From: Branchipolynoe longqiensis | Taxonomy: Eukaryota > Annelida > Polychaeta > Phyllodocida > Polynoidae | Direction: 5' to 3' | DNA length: 64,000 nucleotides | Assembly: GCA_030323885.1 (NCBI GenBank) | Contig: CM059199.1 | Span: forward strand, 3,369,923-3,433,922 | Part shown: positions 40,861 to 51,412 of the stretch, piece by piece | How the letters are laid out: every line of letters begins with the position of its first letter | How positions within the stretch are numbered: position 1 is the first letter of the stretch | The notes under the pieces: model-generated | What the model saw: only the letters and a program-made list of their open reading frames with translations | Database searches by the model: none | Told to the model about the DNA's origin: nothing | Translations under genes and position numbers: made by a program

Positions 40861-40862
<2 letters not shown>
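40389..40862 (+). mobile_element. MITE family T, copy 2, both ends present
   Basis: The left end is GAGTCAGCCTCAGGAAAATG, then GGCCAATCGG. The complemented right end is GGGTCAGGATCACGAAAAGA, then GGCCAATTGC. AT dinucleotide repeats flank both sides. The interior contains a 203-bp direct duplication, with GATGTCGG at about 40431 and 40634. It is non-coding. Confidence 0.82.
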
Positions 40863-40902
<40 letters not shown>

Positions 40903-40925
40903 ATCCATCCATCTATCTATCTATC
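40863..40925. repeat. (AT)n followed by (CATC/CTAT)n
   Basis: About 18 AT units, then CCATCCATCC and CTATCTATC words. Confidence 0.95.
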
Positions 40926-41465
40926 TGCCTTCTCACACCCCATTCGCACACTCATTTGAATCGGGCGTTCCCAGTCTGTCCAAATCAGATCAGCTGATTT
41001 GAATATGATCCCATTGTGTACAGGTGAGAGATAAGGTCCCGCAAGATTGGATGGTCGACTGACTGGCCTGACCGACTGACTGACTGGCCTGGCCGACTGA
41101 ATGCTCAGCCGAGTGTGGGTCAGTAGTGGTGTTTCTGTACGGCTTTGAAGTGTCGGGGATGAGGGTAAGTATGCGGAGAGTTGCCACCAGGTGCCGCGCG
41201 AGTCTGCCGCCTGATGGCGGGTATACGCCCCCTGTCAGCCAGCACTCGGAGAGTCTGACGGAGAGAAATGTGGCTTTCATTTAATTCCTTTGAACATGCG
41301 AGAAGGGTCCGTCTCTGGGCTGTCACCCGGGGGCTCCTGTGGGTGGCACCCCGTCACCCCCAAACCACAGACACCCCCCACCCCCTGCCCCCAGTCCCAT
41401 CACCCCCACACTCCTTCCTTCCCTGGGAGAACCACCCAGTACTGCCCCCCCCCCCCCACCCCCCA
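40926..41465. other. Mixed sequence, weak CpG patch
   Basis: CTGACTGGCC words occur at about 41053-41098. A GC-moderate stretch (CAGGTGCCGCGCGAGTCTGC) lies near 41188-41210, then C-rich sequence leads into the next satellite. Short frames show no recognisable product. Confidence 0.35.
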
Positions 41466-41469
41466 AACA

Positions 41470-42690
41470 TCCACCCCTAAGGTAAGCTAAGCCACGGTAA
41501 GCTTCACACTTTCTATGAGAGCATATCAACGCTCTAGCTAATTCAATGTTTAGGTATATCTCATAGAAAGAACATAAACCCTAACCCGCTCCGAAAGGCA
41601 CACAGCACAATCCCATCTCCCACTTCCCTAGGAGTACCACCCAGTACCACCCCCAACCCATTGCCCTCCCACTCCCAAGGGGGTCTAAGATAAGCTAAGC
41701 AATTGTAAGTCTCACACTTATAATAAGCACATCTGAACCCTCTAGGTAAGTCAATGTTTAGATTATATATCCCATCGAACATAAATACTACCCCCCCCCC
41801 CTCCCCACCCGCTCCATCCCATACCACCATACCCCTCCCTCACGGGTCCAGGCTAAGCAATTGTAAGCCTCACACTTACAATAAGCACATATGAACCCTC
41901 TAACTAATGCACGGTACACACATACCGTATAGGATTCGCGCACTAAAACTCCCGATCTGCTTAAAACTGAAATCGGGCCGATTCATTTTTCGAATCGGGA
42001 ATCGCAATCGTAATGCTAGTGCACACCTACCGTTTTAGCCCTAAAAATCGGGAATCGCAATCGGTAGGTGTGCTAGGGGAGTGCACACCTCACGACTTTT
42101 GGACAGTTTTAGATCGTATATGGTAGGTGGGTGCGGAAAAACGATCGTATACGCTAGGTGTGTACCTAGCATAAGTCAACGTTTAGATTATATATCCCAT
42201 CGAACATAAACACTACCCCCCCTCCCCCACCCGCTCCCTCCCATTCCACCATACGCCTCCCTCACGGGTCCAGGCTAAGCAATTGTAAGCCTCACACTTA
42301 CAATAAGCACATCTGAACCCTCTAACTAAGTGAATGTTTAGATATATACCCCATCGAATATAAACACTACCCCCCTCCCCCTCTCCCTCCCATACCACCA
42401 TACCCCTCCCTCACGGGTCCAGGCTAAGCAATTGTAAGCCTCACACTTACAATAAGCACATCTGAACCCTCTAACTAAGTCAATGTTTAGATATATACCC
42501 CATCGAATATAAACACTACCCCCCTCCCCTCCACCACCCGCTCCCTCCCATACCACCATACCCCTCCCTCACGGGTCCAGGCTAAGCAATTGTAAGCCTC
42601 ACACTTACAATAAGCACATCTCAACCCTCCAGCTAAGTCAATGTTTAGATATATATATATCTCATAGAACATAACCACTCCCCTCCCCTC
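41470..42690. repeat. About 155-bp satellite, 6 units
   Basis: Units share GGCTAAGCAATTGTAAGCCT, CACACTTACAATAAGCACAT, GAACCCTCTAACTAAGTCAA and TGTTTAGATATATACCCCAT, then a C/T-rich spacer and CATACCCCTCCCTCACGGGT. The first two units are longer and more diverged. One unit carries the H3 MITE. A poly-C run (about 42688-42704) ends the array. Repetitive minus-strand frames are artefacts. Confidence 0.93.
41908..42171. mobile_element. MITE family H3 (264 bp), inserted in satellite
   Basis: The left end is TGCACGGTACACACATACCG and the complemented right end is TGCTAGGTACACACCTAGCG. TAA lies on both sides (41905-41907 and 42172-42174). Sister units of the satellite read CTCTAACTAAGTCAATG, the pre-insertion site with a single TAA. 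The interior repeats AATCGGGAATCGCAATCG. A PIF/Harbinger-type origin is likely. Confidence 0.94.
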
Positions 42691-42704
42691 CCCCCCCCCC
42701 CCCC

Positions 42705-43165
42705 CACGCGAACCTTTGAGTAGGGGTTCAATGACGCCGCAATTTGGTCAGCGGTGAAAAAGCTGTGTGTTTTTCGGTGTGGAAATGACAGTGCTTCACC
42801 TGACTGACGACTGATGGATCTGTTTTTGATGACAGACGCGTCCCGTCAGGTACGTCGCGGCTTGACAGGGAGGTGTCACACTGGATCCGTCAGCATTGAA
42901 AAGGCCGTCTTTTGTAGCCGTCCGATTCCAAACCGTCCCCAAGTCCAGATATCCCGCGGCAGTGACCCTACTCCCCCACCCCATCGACACATCCTACCCC
43001 TATAACAGCCCCTCACCCTCCTTCTCCCACCACACACAAACACTCACCCTGCCCCCCCCCCCCCCCCCCCAATCACACAAACACTCACCCCACCACACCC
43101 CCACCCCCGCACACCACCACCACCACCACCAATCATCAGAAACTCCCAGCTCAAACACTTTAACG
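42705..43165. other. Mixed then C-rich sequence, no gene seen
   Basis: From about 42720 to 42970 there are CpG-containing words (GATGACAGACGCGTCCCGTC). After 42975 it is C/A-rich with poly-C near 43050-43070 and (CCA)n near 43110-43131. No recognisable gene. Confidence 0.4.
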
Positions 43166-43328
43166 AAATTATCTCGGAAATTATCTCGACCTACTCACAC
43201 ATTTTCCTGTCCTTGGCGAGTCAACAAAGAGAAATGACAAATGTGAAATGTCCACAAATTCCATGCCAGGCTGACGGTTGTATGAGTGCGTGAGCGAATG
43301 AATGAGTGAGTGAATGAGTGTGTAAGTG

Positions 43329-44182
43329 TTTGTTTGTTGCTGTTTTACGTCCTAGCAACATCTAAGGTCATATCAGGAGGTCCATCTTGTGAATATACCT
43401 GTAAATATATATCAATATCTGTGCAAAATAAAAACTGGAAACCCCAACTGAACTGCACCACAGGGGGGCAGGTGATATGTCACGGACCACCAACTGGACA
43501 GCCCAGGGCGAGACAACCGAAATATAAAAGCCAGATAACATAATCCAACAAGAATGTAAATCAAATCAAATCAAATTCAACAAACATAACTCAACCATCT
43601 ATTACGTAGAAAAAGCGGAAAACTCTTCCCAAGAAAACCCCCAAACACTAACACAGAACCTTAAGAAAACAACTAACATAGTAATAAGAATAGAACAAAA
43701 ATACGACGAAACATACCAACAGACTATCTATCTGCTACTGAAATGGAGACAATCAAATAACTTATCAGCAACTACTGCTTGGTAAGATAACACCAAAACT
43801 ACAGCTGGCCAGCACTGAAAACAAGCCTGGGTACCCGGGCTTACATGCTATGGACAGTATAAATACAGCCTCAATAAAACAGTTTTTTAAAAGGATGGGT
43901 ACCGACGTGTGACAGTGTGCACTCATGCTGACTTTATAGTGCTTCCCCACCAGGAGACCAGGCCACCAGCACCATGACCTGATATCCCACTCAGTCACAT
44001 TATCCTGACACTGAGCCAACCAGTCCTTGCCCTAACCTAATAATGCCGAGCGCCTGGCGAGGAAGCGACAAGTATAAATTGTTAAGTCATTGGTTTGACT
44101 CGACCGGGGTTCACACCCACGATCCCATGATCTACCAACATGGGAGACGGACGCTCTGACTCATTCGGCCATCCTGTCTGGT
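43329..44182 (-). mobile_element. SINE family A with 8-bp TSD, split by an insert
   Basis: The tail part is 43329-43378 and the body plus head is about 43892-44182. A perfect direct repeat TGTAAGTG flanks the whole (43321-43328 and 44183-44190). This shows that both halves are one SINE inserted in the satellite and later interrupted. Confidence 0.93.
43379..43891. mobile_element. 513-bp unclassified insert within the SINE
   Basis: It lies between AGGA (43375-43378) and AGGA (43892-43895), a possible 4-bp target duplication. It starts GGTCCATCTTGTGAATATAC and ends CAATAAAACAGTTTTTTAAA. The interior is A-rich with AATCAAATCAAATCAAAT. There are no TG...CA ends, no clear inverted repeats and no long frame. 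Its first 30 bases share a satellite phrase (ATCTTGTGAATATACCTG), so gene conversion or recombination with the satellite is an alternative. Confidence 0.6.
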
Positions 44183-45899
44183 TGTAAGTGAGTGAGTGTG
44201 GAGAAAGAGGCACCTTTCTCCGATTCTCACATCTTGTTGGTAAATCTAGGAAATTGGTTATGTATCTATGTATCTTGGCATTGTGCTGACAAAAGTCTAC
44301 CGATTCCATGCTTGCCTGACGGATGTATGAGTGCATATGTGTAAGAGTGTGAGTTGAGTGTATTACTGAGTGTATGAAATCATTTCGACCTACTCACACA
44401 TTTTCCTGTCCTTGGCTAGTCTACAAATAGTTCTGGCAAATGCCTACAAATGCCATGAGTGTGTGTGTGAGTGAGTGAATGAGTGAGTGACTGACTGAGT
44501 GGGTGAGTGAGTGAATGAGTGAGTGAGTGAGTAAGTGCGTGAGTGTGTGAGTGAGAGAAAGAGGGACGGACCGTTCCTCGACTCTTACATATTATGGATA
44601 TCTTGTGAATATACCTGTAAATCTAGAAAATTATATGGACCAATTCCCGTATTTTCCTATCCCTGGCTAGTCAACAAATATTACTTACAAATGTCTACCA
44701 AGTTCGAGTGTATGAATGTGTGTGTGAGAGAGAGAGAGAGAGTGAGTGAGTGTGTGTGTGAGTGAGTGTGTGGAAAAAGAGAGAGAGATACCTTTCCCCA
44801 CTCTTATATTTTTTTTGCTATTCCTGTAAATCTAGAAAATTATATGGACCCGTTCCCGTATTTTCCTATCCCTGGCTAGTCAACAAATAGGACGTACACA
44901 TGTCTACCAATTTCATGCCAGCCATATGAATGTGTGTGTGAGAGAGAGTGAGTGTGTGATTGTGAGTGAGTCTGTGAAGAGAGAGATATATACCTTTCCC
45001 CACTCTTACATCTTGTGGATATACCTGTAAATCTAGAAAATGATATCGACCTACTCATGCGTTTTCCTGTCCATGGCTAGTCAACAAATAGTACTGACAA
45101 ATGTCTAGCAATTCCAAACCAGCCTGAAAGGTGTACATGAGTGTGAGTGAGTGAGCGTGTGTGAGTGTGTGTGTGGACAAAGAGGGACCTTTCCCCATGT
45201 TTACATCTTGTGGATATACCTGTAAATCTAGAAAATGATATTGACCTACTCATCCATTTTCCTGTCCATGTTCAGTCAACAAAGAGAAATGACAAATGTC
45301 AAATTTCCACCAATTCCATGCCAGGCTGACGGTTGTATGCTTGCATGTGTGTGAGAGTGTGAGTGAGTGTATGAGTGAGTGTGTGTGAAGAGAGACGGAG
45401 AGAGACCATCCATTTTCCTGTCCATGGCTAGTCAACAAAGAGAAATGACAAAAGTCAACTTTCCACCAATTCCATGCCAGGCTGACGGTTGTATGCTTGC
45501 GTGTGAGTGAGTGTATGAGCGAGTGTCTGTGAGGAGAGACAGAGAGACCATCCATTTTCCTGTCCATGGCTAGTCAACAAAGTGTCAAATTTCCTCCAAT
45601 TCTATGCCAGGCTGATGGTTGTATGATTGCATGTGTGTGAGAGTGTGAGCGAGTGTTTGAGTGTGTGTGTGTGTCTGAAGAGAGACAGAGAGAGGGACCT
45701 TCACTCACTCTTACATCTTGTGGATATATACCAGTATCATCACCAAAGAGCGTCCACATGCAATGCAAGCATTAAGAAGCATCATTACATCGCCACCCCA
45801 CGTGACCCTTCCCGCCCTATCAGTACGCTTATCTGGCACTTTCATTATTTGAGGTGCCAAATAGTAGTCCCGCGTCAATTACCAGCTGAACTATCAATG

Positions 45900-45945
45900 T
45901 GACTTCACTTTAGCGGGAGGGGAGGGGGTGGGGGGGTGGTATGTA
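45900..45945. repeat. G-rich tract
   Basis: GGGAGGGGAGGGGGTGGGGG, a quadruplex-like tract at the edge of the promoter-like region. Confidence 0.8.
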
Positions 45946-47229
45946 TGATCAGGTCGGTTATACCGCAAAGCCTGTTACTGGACAGTGATCCATCACTGCT
46001 TCATGCTGCTCGTGCCGAGGATGCAGCTCCTCTCCCCACTGTTCACTTTGCTTATTAAATCCAGCCCTCATTATAAGGTCGTTAGGGGCCAGGCCTCCCC
46101 GGGACACCCACCCCCACCCCCACCCCTCACGCACACATACCACTCTAATGATGTCATTTAGGACATCTTACGTCGCTGTCCTTACGTCATTACCAACGGC
46201 ACGTGACAGGTGGAAAATACATAAATACATACCTCATATGACTATGAGGAAACTAGCGATGTGATCAGGATCAGGTGTCACTTTTGATGACGACAACACC
46301 GCTGTCAACCCTGGGACGCGCTATCAGGGCGGGCGCTCATTTTAATGATATTTTTCACCCCGATCGAAATCAAACGAAAACAGCTCGCTTTAACACATGT
46401 TTCGAATTAACGAGCGACGCGCATGTGTGGATTGCGGAGGTGGGTTATTGTTCAACTGTTGTCGTGACTTAGCTATTAAACTACAATGGGGGTAATGTCT
46501 GATCTGGATCTATGTCCATTGTAAAAATAAAAATGCATGTAAAATCGCATCGAGTTTTCCCGCCATTTAAAATTCGCGCTACAATACTTAACCACCACCC
46601 AGCGCTGTCGATAACGGATAGTTCTCAAGGACTCCTCTCGAAATCCTCTCCATGTTGGGTACAATGACTCAGAGCGCATGGAAAACCCATATTTCCCTGT
46701 CGTCTCAACCATAGGCCGCGCCCCTAACCCCCCGCCGCCGCCGCCGCCGCCATTACAATGGCGGCCGACTAGCGCCAACCTCACAAAATGCTACTTTTCC
46801 GCAACTGGTTTTGCGCCGAAATCTGGCGCTGTGTCTGTCAAACTTACGCGACATAGACGGTTGGATATCCTCTGGTCACTTGCGCTGTTGTTTTGGGTCT
46901 GTCTGGGGCCAATATAGCCTCGCTTCTTAATGATTATGATGATGACCCCCCTCTCAAATGGGTGATTTATAGCCGCCTGACTTCCGGTAGAAGCAGGGCA
47001 ATAAAAACGGCAACATATGGGAAGCAGCACGGTAAGCAGCTACGTTCCACTACACTTATAGCGGTTTTCGGTAGTTTCACTTTGTTTATTTCATTCGCAA
47101 ACCACGGAGGAATGTTGTCGAGTGCAATGTACATGTTTTTGTCGATTTATTCGAGCCGCCAATCGCCGACTTGTGTCGATTTCAGCCAGCGCAGCGTCCG
47201 CGCTTCCCGAGACGCCGCTTCCTTCCAAC

Positions 47230-47322
47230 ATGGCGGCCCGGGAACGCCCGCGTTCTGCTGCTGGTGCGAAATGTCGTCTGCCAGCATTGTTTCGTTCACG
47301 ACGCCATGGATATCACCCATAA
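47230..47322 (+). other. Candidate short ORF at a YY1-type ATG
   Basis: ATG in near-ideal context (AACATGGCGG) opens MAARERPRSAAGAKCRLPAL and stops after 30 codons. It could be a first coding exon with an undetected donor or an upstream ORF. I do not recognise it. Confidence 0.2.
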
Positions 47323-47459
47323 CCACCCCGATATACCTGAGTGATATTCGCGGGGTACTCCCCCATCATATCTGAACATTCTCACGTTGGAGATTTGTGA
47401 ATTTCACAGGAATTCGTTTGCAAAATTCAACCGGTGCTGTATGTGTGTATTTAACTGTC

Positions 47460-47603
47460 ATGGCGGACTGCGAAAGTAGGCCACGCAGACTCTGCGGCAC
47501 CGTCTGTGTCGGTGTGTGCCTTACCCGTCACAAGCACCGTTTCACGCGGGTCAAACACACAACCTCACGCCACACACGCCTTCTCCGTCAGCCAATGACG
47601 TAA
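47460..47603 (+). other. Candidate short ORF at a second YY1-type ATG
   Basis: ATGGCGGACTGCGAAAGTAG opens MADCESRPRRLCGTVCVGVC and ends after 47 codons. GAAA|GTAGGC is a weak possible donor after the fifth codon. There is no homology I recognise. Confidence 0.2.
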
Positions 47604-48027
47604 TCATCGCCTTCTACCGCTGATTACGTCATATTTTCGTTTCCGCTGATATTATTTTGGGGACGCCGCAACTGACTGGAACACGTGATCGGCGCTCAGC
47701 TGTTGGCCATTTTGTTGGCAGCGCGTCAGCCGGCCCAATCACTGTTGAGATAAAATAGCAGTGACGTATAAATAGACACAATCTCCCTTGCTTGTTTAAA
47801 CTACCAATTACCCAAGTTTAATGTTACCAGAAATAGCCGTAATTATTGATGAAGTTAGCTTAATGTTAGATATGTTTGGTATGTTTTTGTCGTGGTGTTT
47901 GTGTGTGTGTGTGTGTAGTGTCATTGTGACTGGCTGTCAATGTCATTAGATATTACCATCTTCATTCTCCTTCATAGATAATCACTGGCTGTTATTCAGT
48001 CAATCACTGTAGAGAGAGTGTTGTTCT

Positions 48028-48118
48028 CTGTGGCGAAGTGGTTAGAGTGTCTGACTTTTTTCTCAGTCAGACTCCTAATATGAAGGTCGGTGGTTCGATT
48101 CCACTGCCCCCCCCCCCA
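48028..48118 (+). mobile_element. SINE family B, head only
   Basis: GTGGCGAAGTGGTTAGAGTG, CAGACTCCTAATATGAAGG and GTGGTTCGATTCCACTGCC, followed by poly-C. The body is missing. A word like AGAGAGTGTTGTTCTCTGTG precedes both this and the next copy. Confidence 0.75.
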
Positions 48119-48227
48119 CTGTATTATACTCGCCTCACCATTATACCACATGATATGTGTGATAGTGTAATTTATACTATAGCCTAGCTTTAATGGCTTT
48201 AGAAAAAAGAAGAGAGAGTAGTGTTCT

Positions 48228-48508
48228 CTGTGGCGGAGTGGTTAGAGTGTCATACTCCTAATATGAAGGTTGGTAGTTCGATTCCACATGCCCCCCCCCC
48301 CCCACACTTCTGCAAATTTGGATTTCCATCGCTGTTCTAACTTACAGCATTATCAAAGGCCAGTTGCTCTCATACCATGTCCACGTGTTGTGTGGGATGT
48401 TAAAAATCCTTTGGGTCGGTCAAAGTGTAGGCTCGCGCTTTCTATCGACAAACTGTCTAATGCTAGTAATGGTGAAAGGCAGTATAAATCTTCCAAGAAA
48501 AAAAATTA
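48228..48508 (+). mobile_element. SINE family B, near full length
   Basis: Head with a deletion in its spacer (GAGTGTCATACTCCTAATAT), poly-C, body GGATTTCCATCGCTGTTCTA and TGTGGGATGTTAAAAATCC, tail GGCAGTATAAATCTTCC. Confidence 0.82.
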
Positions 48509-48675
48509 TCTGAGGGGAAGTTGTTACTGTTAAAGGCTGGCCTGGGATGCCAGTGATTGGATGCGGCGGAGGTGATGCCCCAGATATCGATTACATGACA
48601 AGGCATTGTTTTGTGTTTGGATATAGCCAACGGTGGCCACTCCCTGAACATATCGCCGATATTTTAATTTAGTTT

Positions 48676-48962
48676 CATGAAGATTTATACTGCTTATCAT
48701 GGATAAGTCTGAATAGACTTGTTTTCACCATTAGACAGTTTGTCGATAGAAAGCCCGAGTCTACACTTTTACCGACCCAAGGGATTTTTAACCTCCCACA
48801 CCACATGGACATGCTATAAGTGTAAGTTATACACAGCGGTGGAAAACCAAAGTGGCAGAGGTGGGGGCATGGGGAACCGAACCAGCAACCTTCAGATTAG
48901 GAGTCCGACCTAGAAAAAAGTCAGACACTAACCACTCCGCCACAGAGAACGCCAACACAGTG
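48676..48962 (-). mobile_element. SINE family B, full length, reversed
   Basis: It runs from the tail AAGATTTATACTGCTTATC through CAGTTTGTCGATAGAAAGCC to the head ACCTTCAGATTAGGAGTCC and CTAACCACTCCGCCACAGAG. Head to head with the copy at 48228, it could form an inverted pair. Confidence 0.85.
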
Positions 48963-49069
48963 GGCCCCTTTCCCCCCTGGCGGCAGCAGTGGCGTTTAGA
49001 GTACTAGGTGTGGTGTAACGTGGCGAGTGGCTGAGGCGGTAGTAGCGTACCACCATCTGAGGAGCGTTA

Positions 49070-49670
49070 CGTGGGGATTGGTGGTGGGGGTGATTTTTAA
49101 GCCGGGATTCAATTGCATTGGTTGGGTGTTTGGGGTTTTAGGTCCTGGTAACATATAAGGTAATATCAGGATGGGTGCCGTCTTGTGACAATGCACGCTT
49201 GGTGTTGGGGGTGATTTTTTAGGCCGGTATTCAATTGCGTCGCTTGGGTGTTTGGGGGGTTTACGTCCTGGTAACATCTAAGGTAATATCAGCCTGGGTA
49301 CCGACTTGTTTCACTGCGCACTCATAACAACTGTATAGTGCTGCTCCACTAGGAAATCGGGCCGCCGGCACCATGACCTGATATTCCATCCTACTGAGTC
49401 ATATTATCCTGACGCTGAACCAACCCATTCTGGTTCTATCCTAATAATGCTGAGCATCAGGCTAGGAAGCGACAAGTATCAATTTCTACGTCATTGGTGT
49501 GACTCGACCAGGGTTCGAGATGTGCACAGGGTATCCCGCGATCTACCAAAACCAGAGTCGGACGCTCAACTCATTCGGCCGACTTATAACCCATGGGTTC
49601 GAATCCCACAATCTACCCAAAACAGGAGATCGTTGGGCAACTCAAATCATTCGGCCATCGAGACTGAATA
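49070..49670 (-). mobile_element. SINE family A, rearranged with duplicated tail
   Basis: A first tail (TTTTAGGTCCTGGTAACATA) at about 49136 is cut off after GACAATGCACGCTT. A second complete tail and body start at about 49259. GGTGATTTTTAAGCCGG and ATTCAATTGCG words recur at about 49090, 49210 and 49710. The head region is itself duplicated (CTCATTCGGCC at about 49570 and ATCATTCGGCC at 49646). It is a complex locally duplicated copy. Confidence 0.75.
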
Positions 49671-50030
49671 CAGACAGGTTGGGGTGGAGTGGGGGTGGGG
49701 GGGGTGGTTTTAGGCCGGTATTCAATTGCGCATCACAGCGGGATGCATTTGGTGCTGAAGCCGGTAACTATGTATTTGTGTAGCACTGGGTGGTGGGGGT
49801 AGGGGTAGGTGGGTGCGGGGAGATACTACTGACCGGTGGTAGCGTGCCATGGTGCGTAACCATGGTTTCTGTACGCTGTGACCAGGAATGAATTCAGTTA
49901 GGGTCGGCGCGCTTAGCCTTGTAAAAGGGGTACGGTTATTGTGTTGTAAAGTGTATCATGCTGGTGGTTAGGAGTTAGGGGGTTATGCGTTAAGCCCCAG
50001 TCACACGCTGGTGGTTAGGAGTTAGGGGGT
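49671..50030. other. Mixed G-rich sequence, no gene seen
   Basis: G-rich words near 49680-49705 and 49790-49820. A 52-bp direct duplication (GTTAAGCCCCAGTCACAC and GTGGTTAGGAGTTAGGGGG) begins at about 49989 and includes the left end of the following MITE. Confidence 0.5.
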
Positions 50031-50039
50031 TATGTGTTA

Positions 50040-50341
50040 AGCCCCAGTCACACATCACCGGATTGAGCAATGGACATAATTGTCTAGTCCGGGCGTCATA
50101 AGTATCAAAATGTATTAAAATGTGTCAAAATGTTGCAATATTCTGTCAAAGGCCACTGGAAGAACGTACATGAACGGACAGCCAACAGACGAAACAGACT
50201 CCAAATGGACAAGAACCGTAGACGTCAGTCTGCTAGCATCCGTTCCTAGTTTTGTGCATGTTCAAAACTTGTACGTCCACAAAACAGACTTTGTTCGGTT
50301 TCTGTCCGCTTCCTCCAATCCGGTGATGTGTGACCTGGGCT
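50040..50341. mobile_element. MITE family H2, copy 3
   Basis: Left end AGCCCCAGTCACACATCACC, right end GTGATGTGTGACCTGGGCT, perfect TTA on both sides (50037-50039 and 50342-50344). The interior (CATGAACGGACAGCCAACAG, TGCATGTTCAAAACTTGTAC) is in the same orientation as copy 1. Confidence 0.9.
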
Positions 50342-50685
50342 TTAGGATTTACTCCCAGTCTCACACCATACCATCACCCCCAACGACCACACACCAAACC
50401 AACCAACCGTGACTGGGAACATAGTAGCCCCATATCCGCCTCACTGCAATTCGCAGTACACACACAAAGGAACACTTGGTCAGTCGCCATCAGGCCTCCT
50501 GCCTCCCAGTCTCCCACCTGGACAAGCCGTTGTGTCCAGTAGCCAGTCTCCAAGTGGGTTGTCTGTCCCCCTTTGGGGAATTGTAGTCAGATTGAGCCAT
50601 CGTCAACTGACAGCACTGACTATAATGGCATAGCTGGTGTGCTCGGGGCTGGAATGCCCCTTGTAACTGGTACCTAGCATGCTTT
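50342..50685. other. No feature seen
   Basis: Mixed sequence between a MITE and a minisatellite. Short frames only, with no recognisable domain. Confidence 0.4.
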
Positions 50686-50689
50686 GGTG

Positions 50690-51185
50690 TTTATCCCACT
50701 GGTACCTAGCTGTTGATAAACACACTATCATATCCCACTGGTACCTCGTCACATTTCATATCGATAAGCACACTATTATATCCCAGCGGTACCTCGTCCC
50801 CTTTCACGTTAATAATCACACTATTATATCCCACTTGTACCTCGTCCCCTTTCACATTAATAATCACACTATTATACCCCACTTGTACCTTGTACACTTT
50901 CACATTGATAAGCACACTATTATATGCCACTTGTACCTCGTCCCCTTTCACATTGATAAGCACACTATCATATCCCACTGCTATCTCGTCCCATTTCATG
51001 TTGATAAGCACACTATCAATATCATATCCCACTGGTACCTCGTACACTTTCACGTTGATAAGCACACGATTATAACCCACTGGTACCTCGTCCCCTTTCA
51101 TGTCGATAAGCACACTATCATATACCACTGGTACCCTGTCCCCTTTCACATTGATAGGCACACTATTATAACCCACTGGTAGTTC
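50690..51185. repeat. 48-bp minisatellite, about 10 copies
   Basis: Units contain TATCCCACTGGTACCTCGTC, CCCTTTCACATTGATAAGC and ACACTAT. A GGTACC (KpnI) site recurs in many units. 48 is divisible by three, so 16-residue repeats stay open on both strands. That openness in several frames argues against coding. Confidence 0.94.
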
Positions 51186-51412
51186 TATTTCCTGTTGATA
51201 AACAGACAATACCATACTGCTACCTAGCTCCCTTTGCCGTCACACTGGTGCCTCATTCCATTTCCCATTATTATCCACAATGTATTTGACTGGCCCCTAG
51301 CTCCTTTTCCTGTATTCCACTCGTACCTAGCTTCCATTCCCGTTGATAAACTGATTACACTGGTACCCGGTTCCCTTTCCCGATTTGAACTTTCCCCTGC
51401 TTAAACAACTAA

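Larger units (their letters stand above)
43166..45760. repeat. About 170-190 bp satellite, TGAG-rich
   Basis: Units share CATTTTCCTGTCCATGGCTA, GTCAACAAAGAGAAATGAC, CCAATTCCATGCCAGGCTGA and CGGTTGTATG, then a variable (GTGAGTGA)n tract, AAGAGAGACAGAGAG and ACATCTTGTGGATATACCTG. About ten units are visible, broken by the SINE at 43329. Unit length varies mainly in the GTGA part. Confidence 0.88.
46150..47800. promoter_or_regulatory. CpG-rich promoter-like region (CRE, YY1, ETS, TATA)
   Basis: About 1.6 kb of apparently unique sequence with a dense motif set. CRE/ATF cores: TTACGTCA (46182-46189 and 47624-47631), TGACGTAA (47596-47603) and TGACGTAT (47762-47769). YY1-type sites: AATGGCGGCC (46757-46766), AACATGGCGGC (47227-47237) and ATGGCGG (47460-47466), plus reversed CCGCCATTT near 46561. 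An ETS core ACTTCCGG lies near 46980. TATAAATA (47767-47774) overlaps the last CRE, with a transcription start possible near 47800. AACACGTGATC lies near 47681. The two + strand ATGGCGG triplets are in good start context but open only 30- and 47-codon frames. It may be a bidirectional or multi-start promoter. No coding exon is proven. Confidence 0.5.

Noticed and set aside
46893..47375. 160-codon non-repetitive + strand frame
   Set aside because: It has no ATG until 47112, so at most 88 codons, overlaps the promoter-like motif cluster and shows no domain. A real gene start nearby remains possible but this frame is not convincing.
50679..51215. 16-residue repeat protein
   Set aside because: Both strands are open in a 48-bp minisatellite; no evidence favours either.
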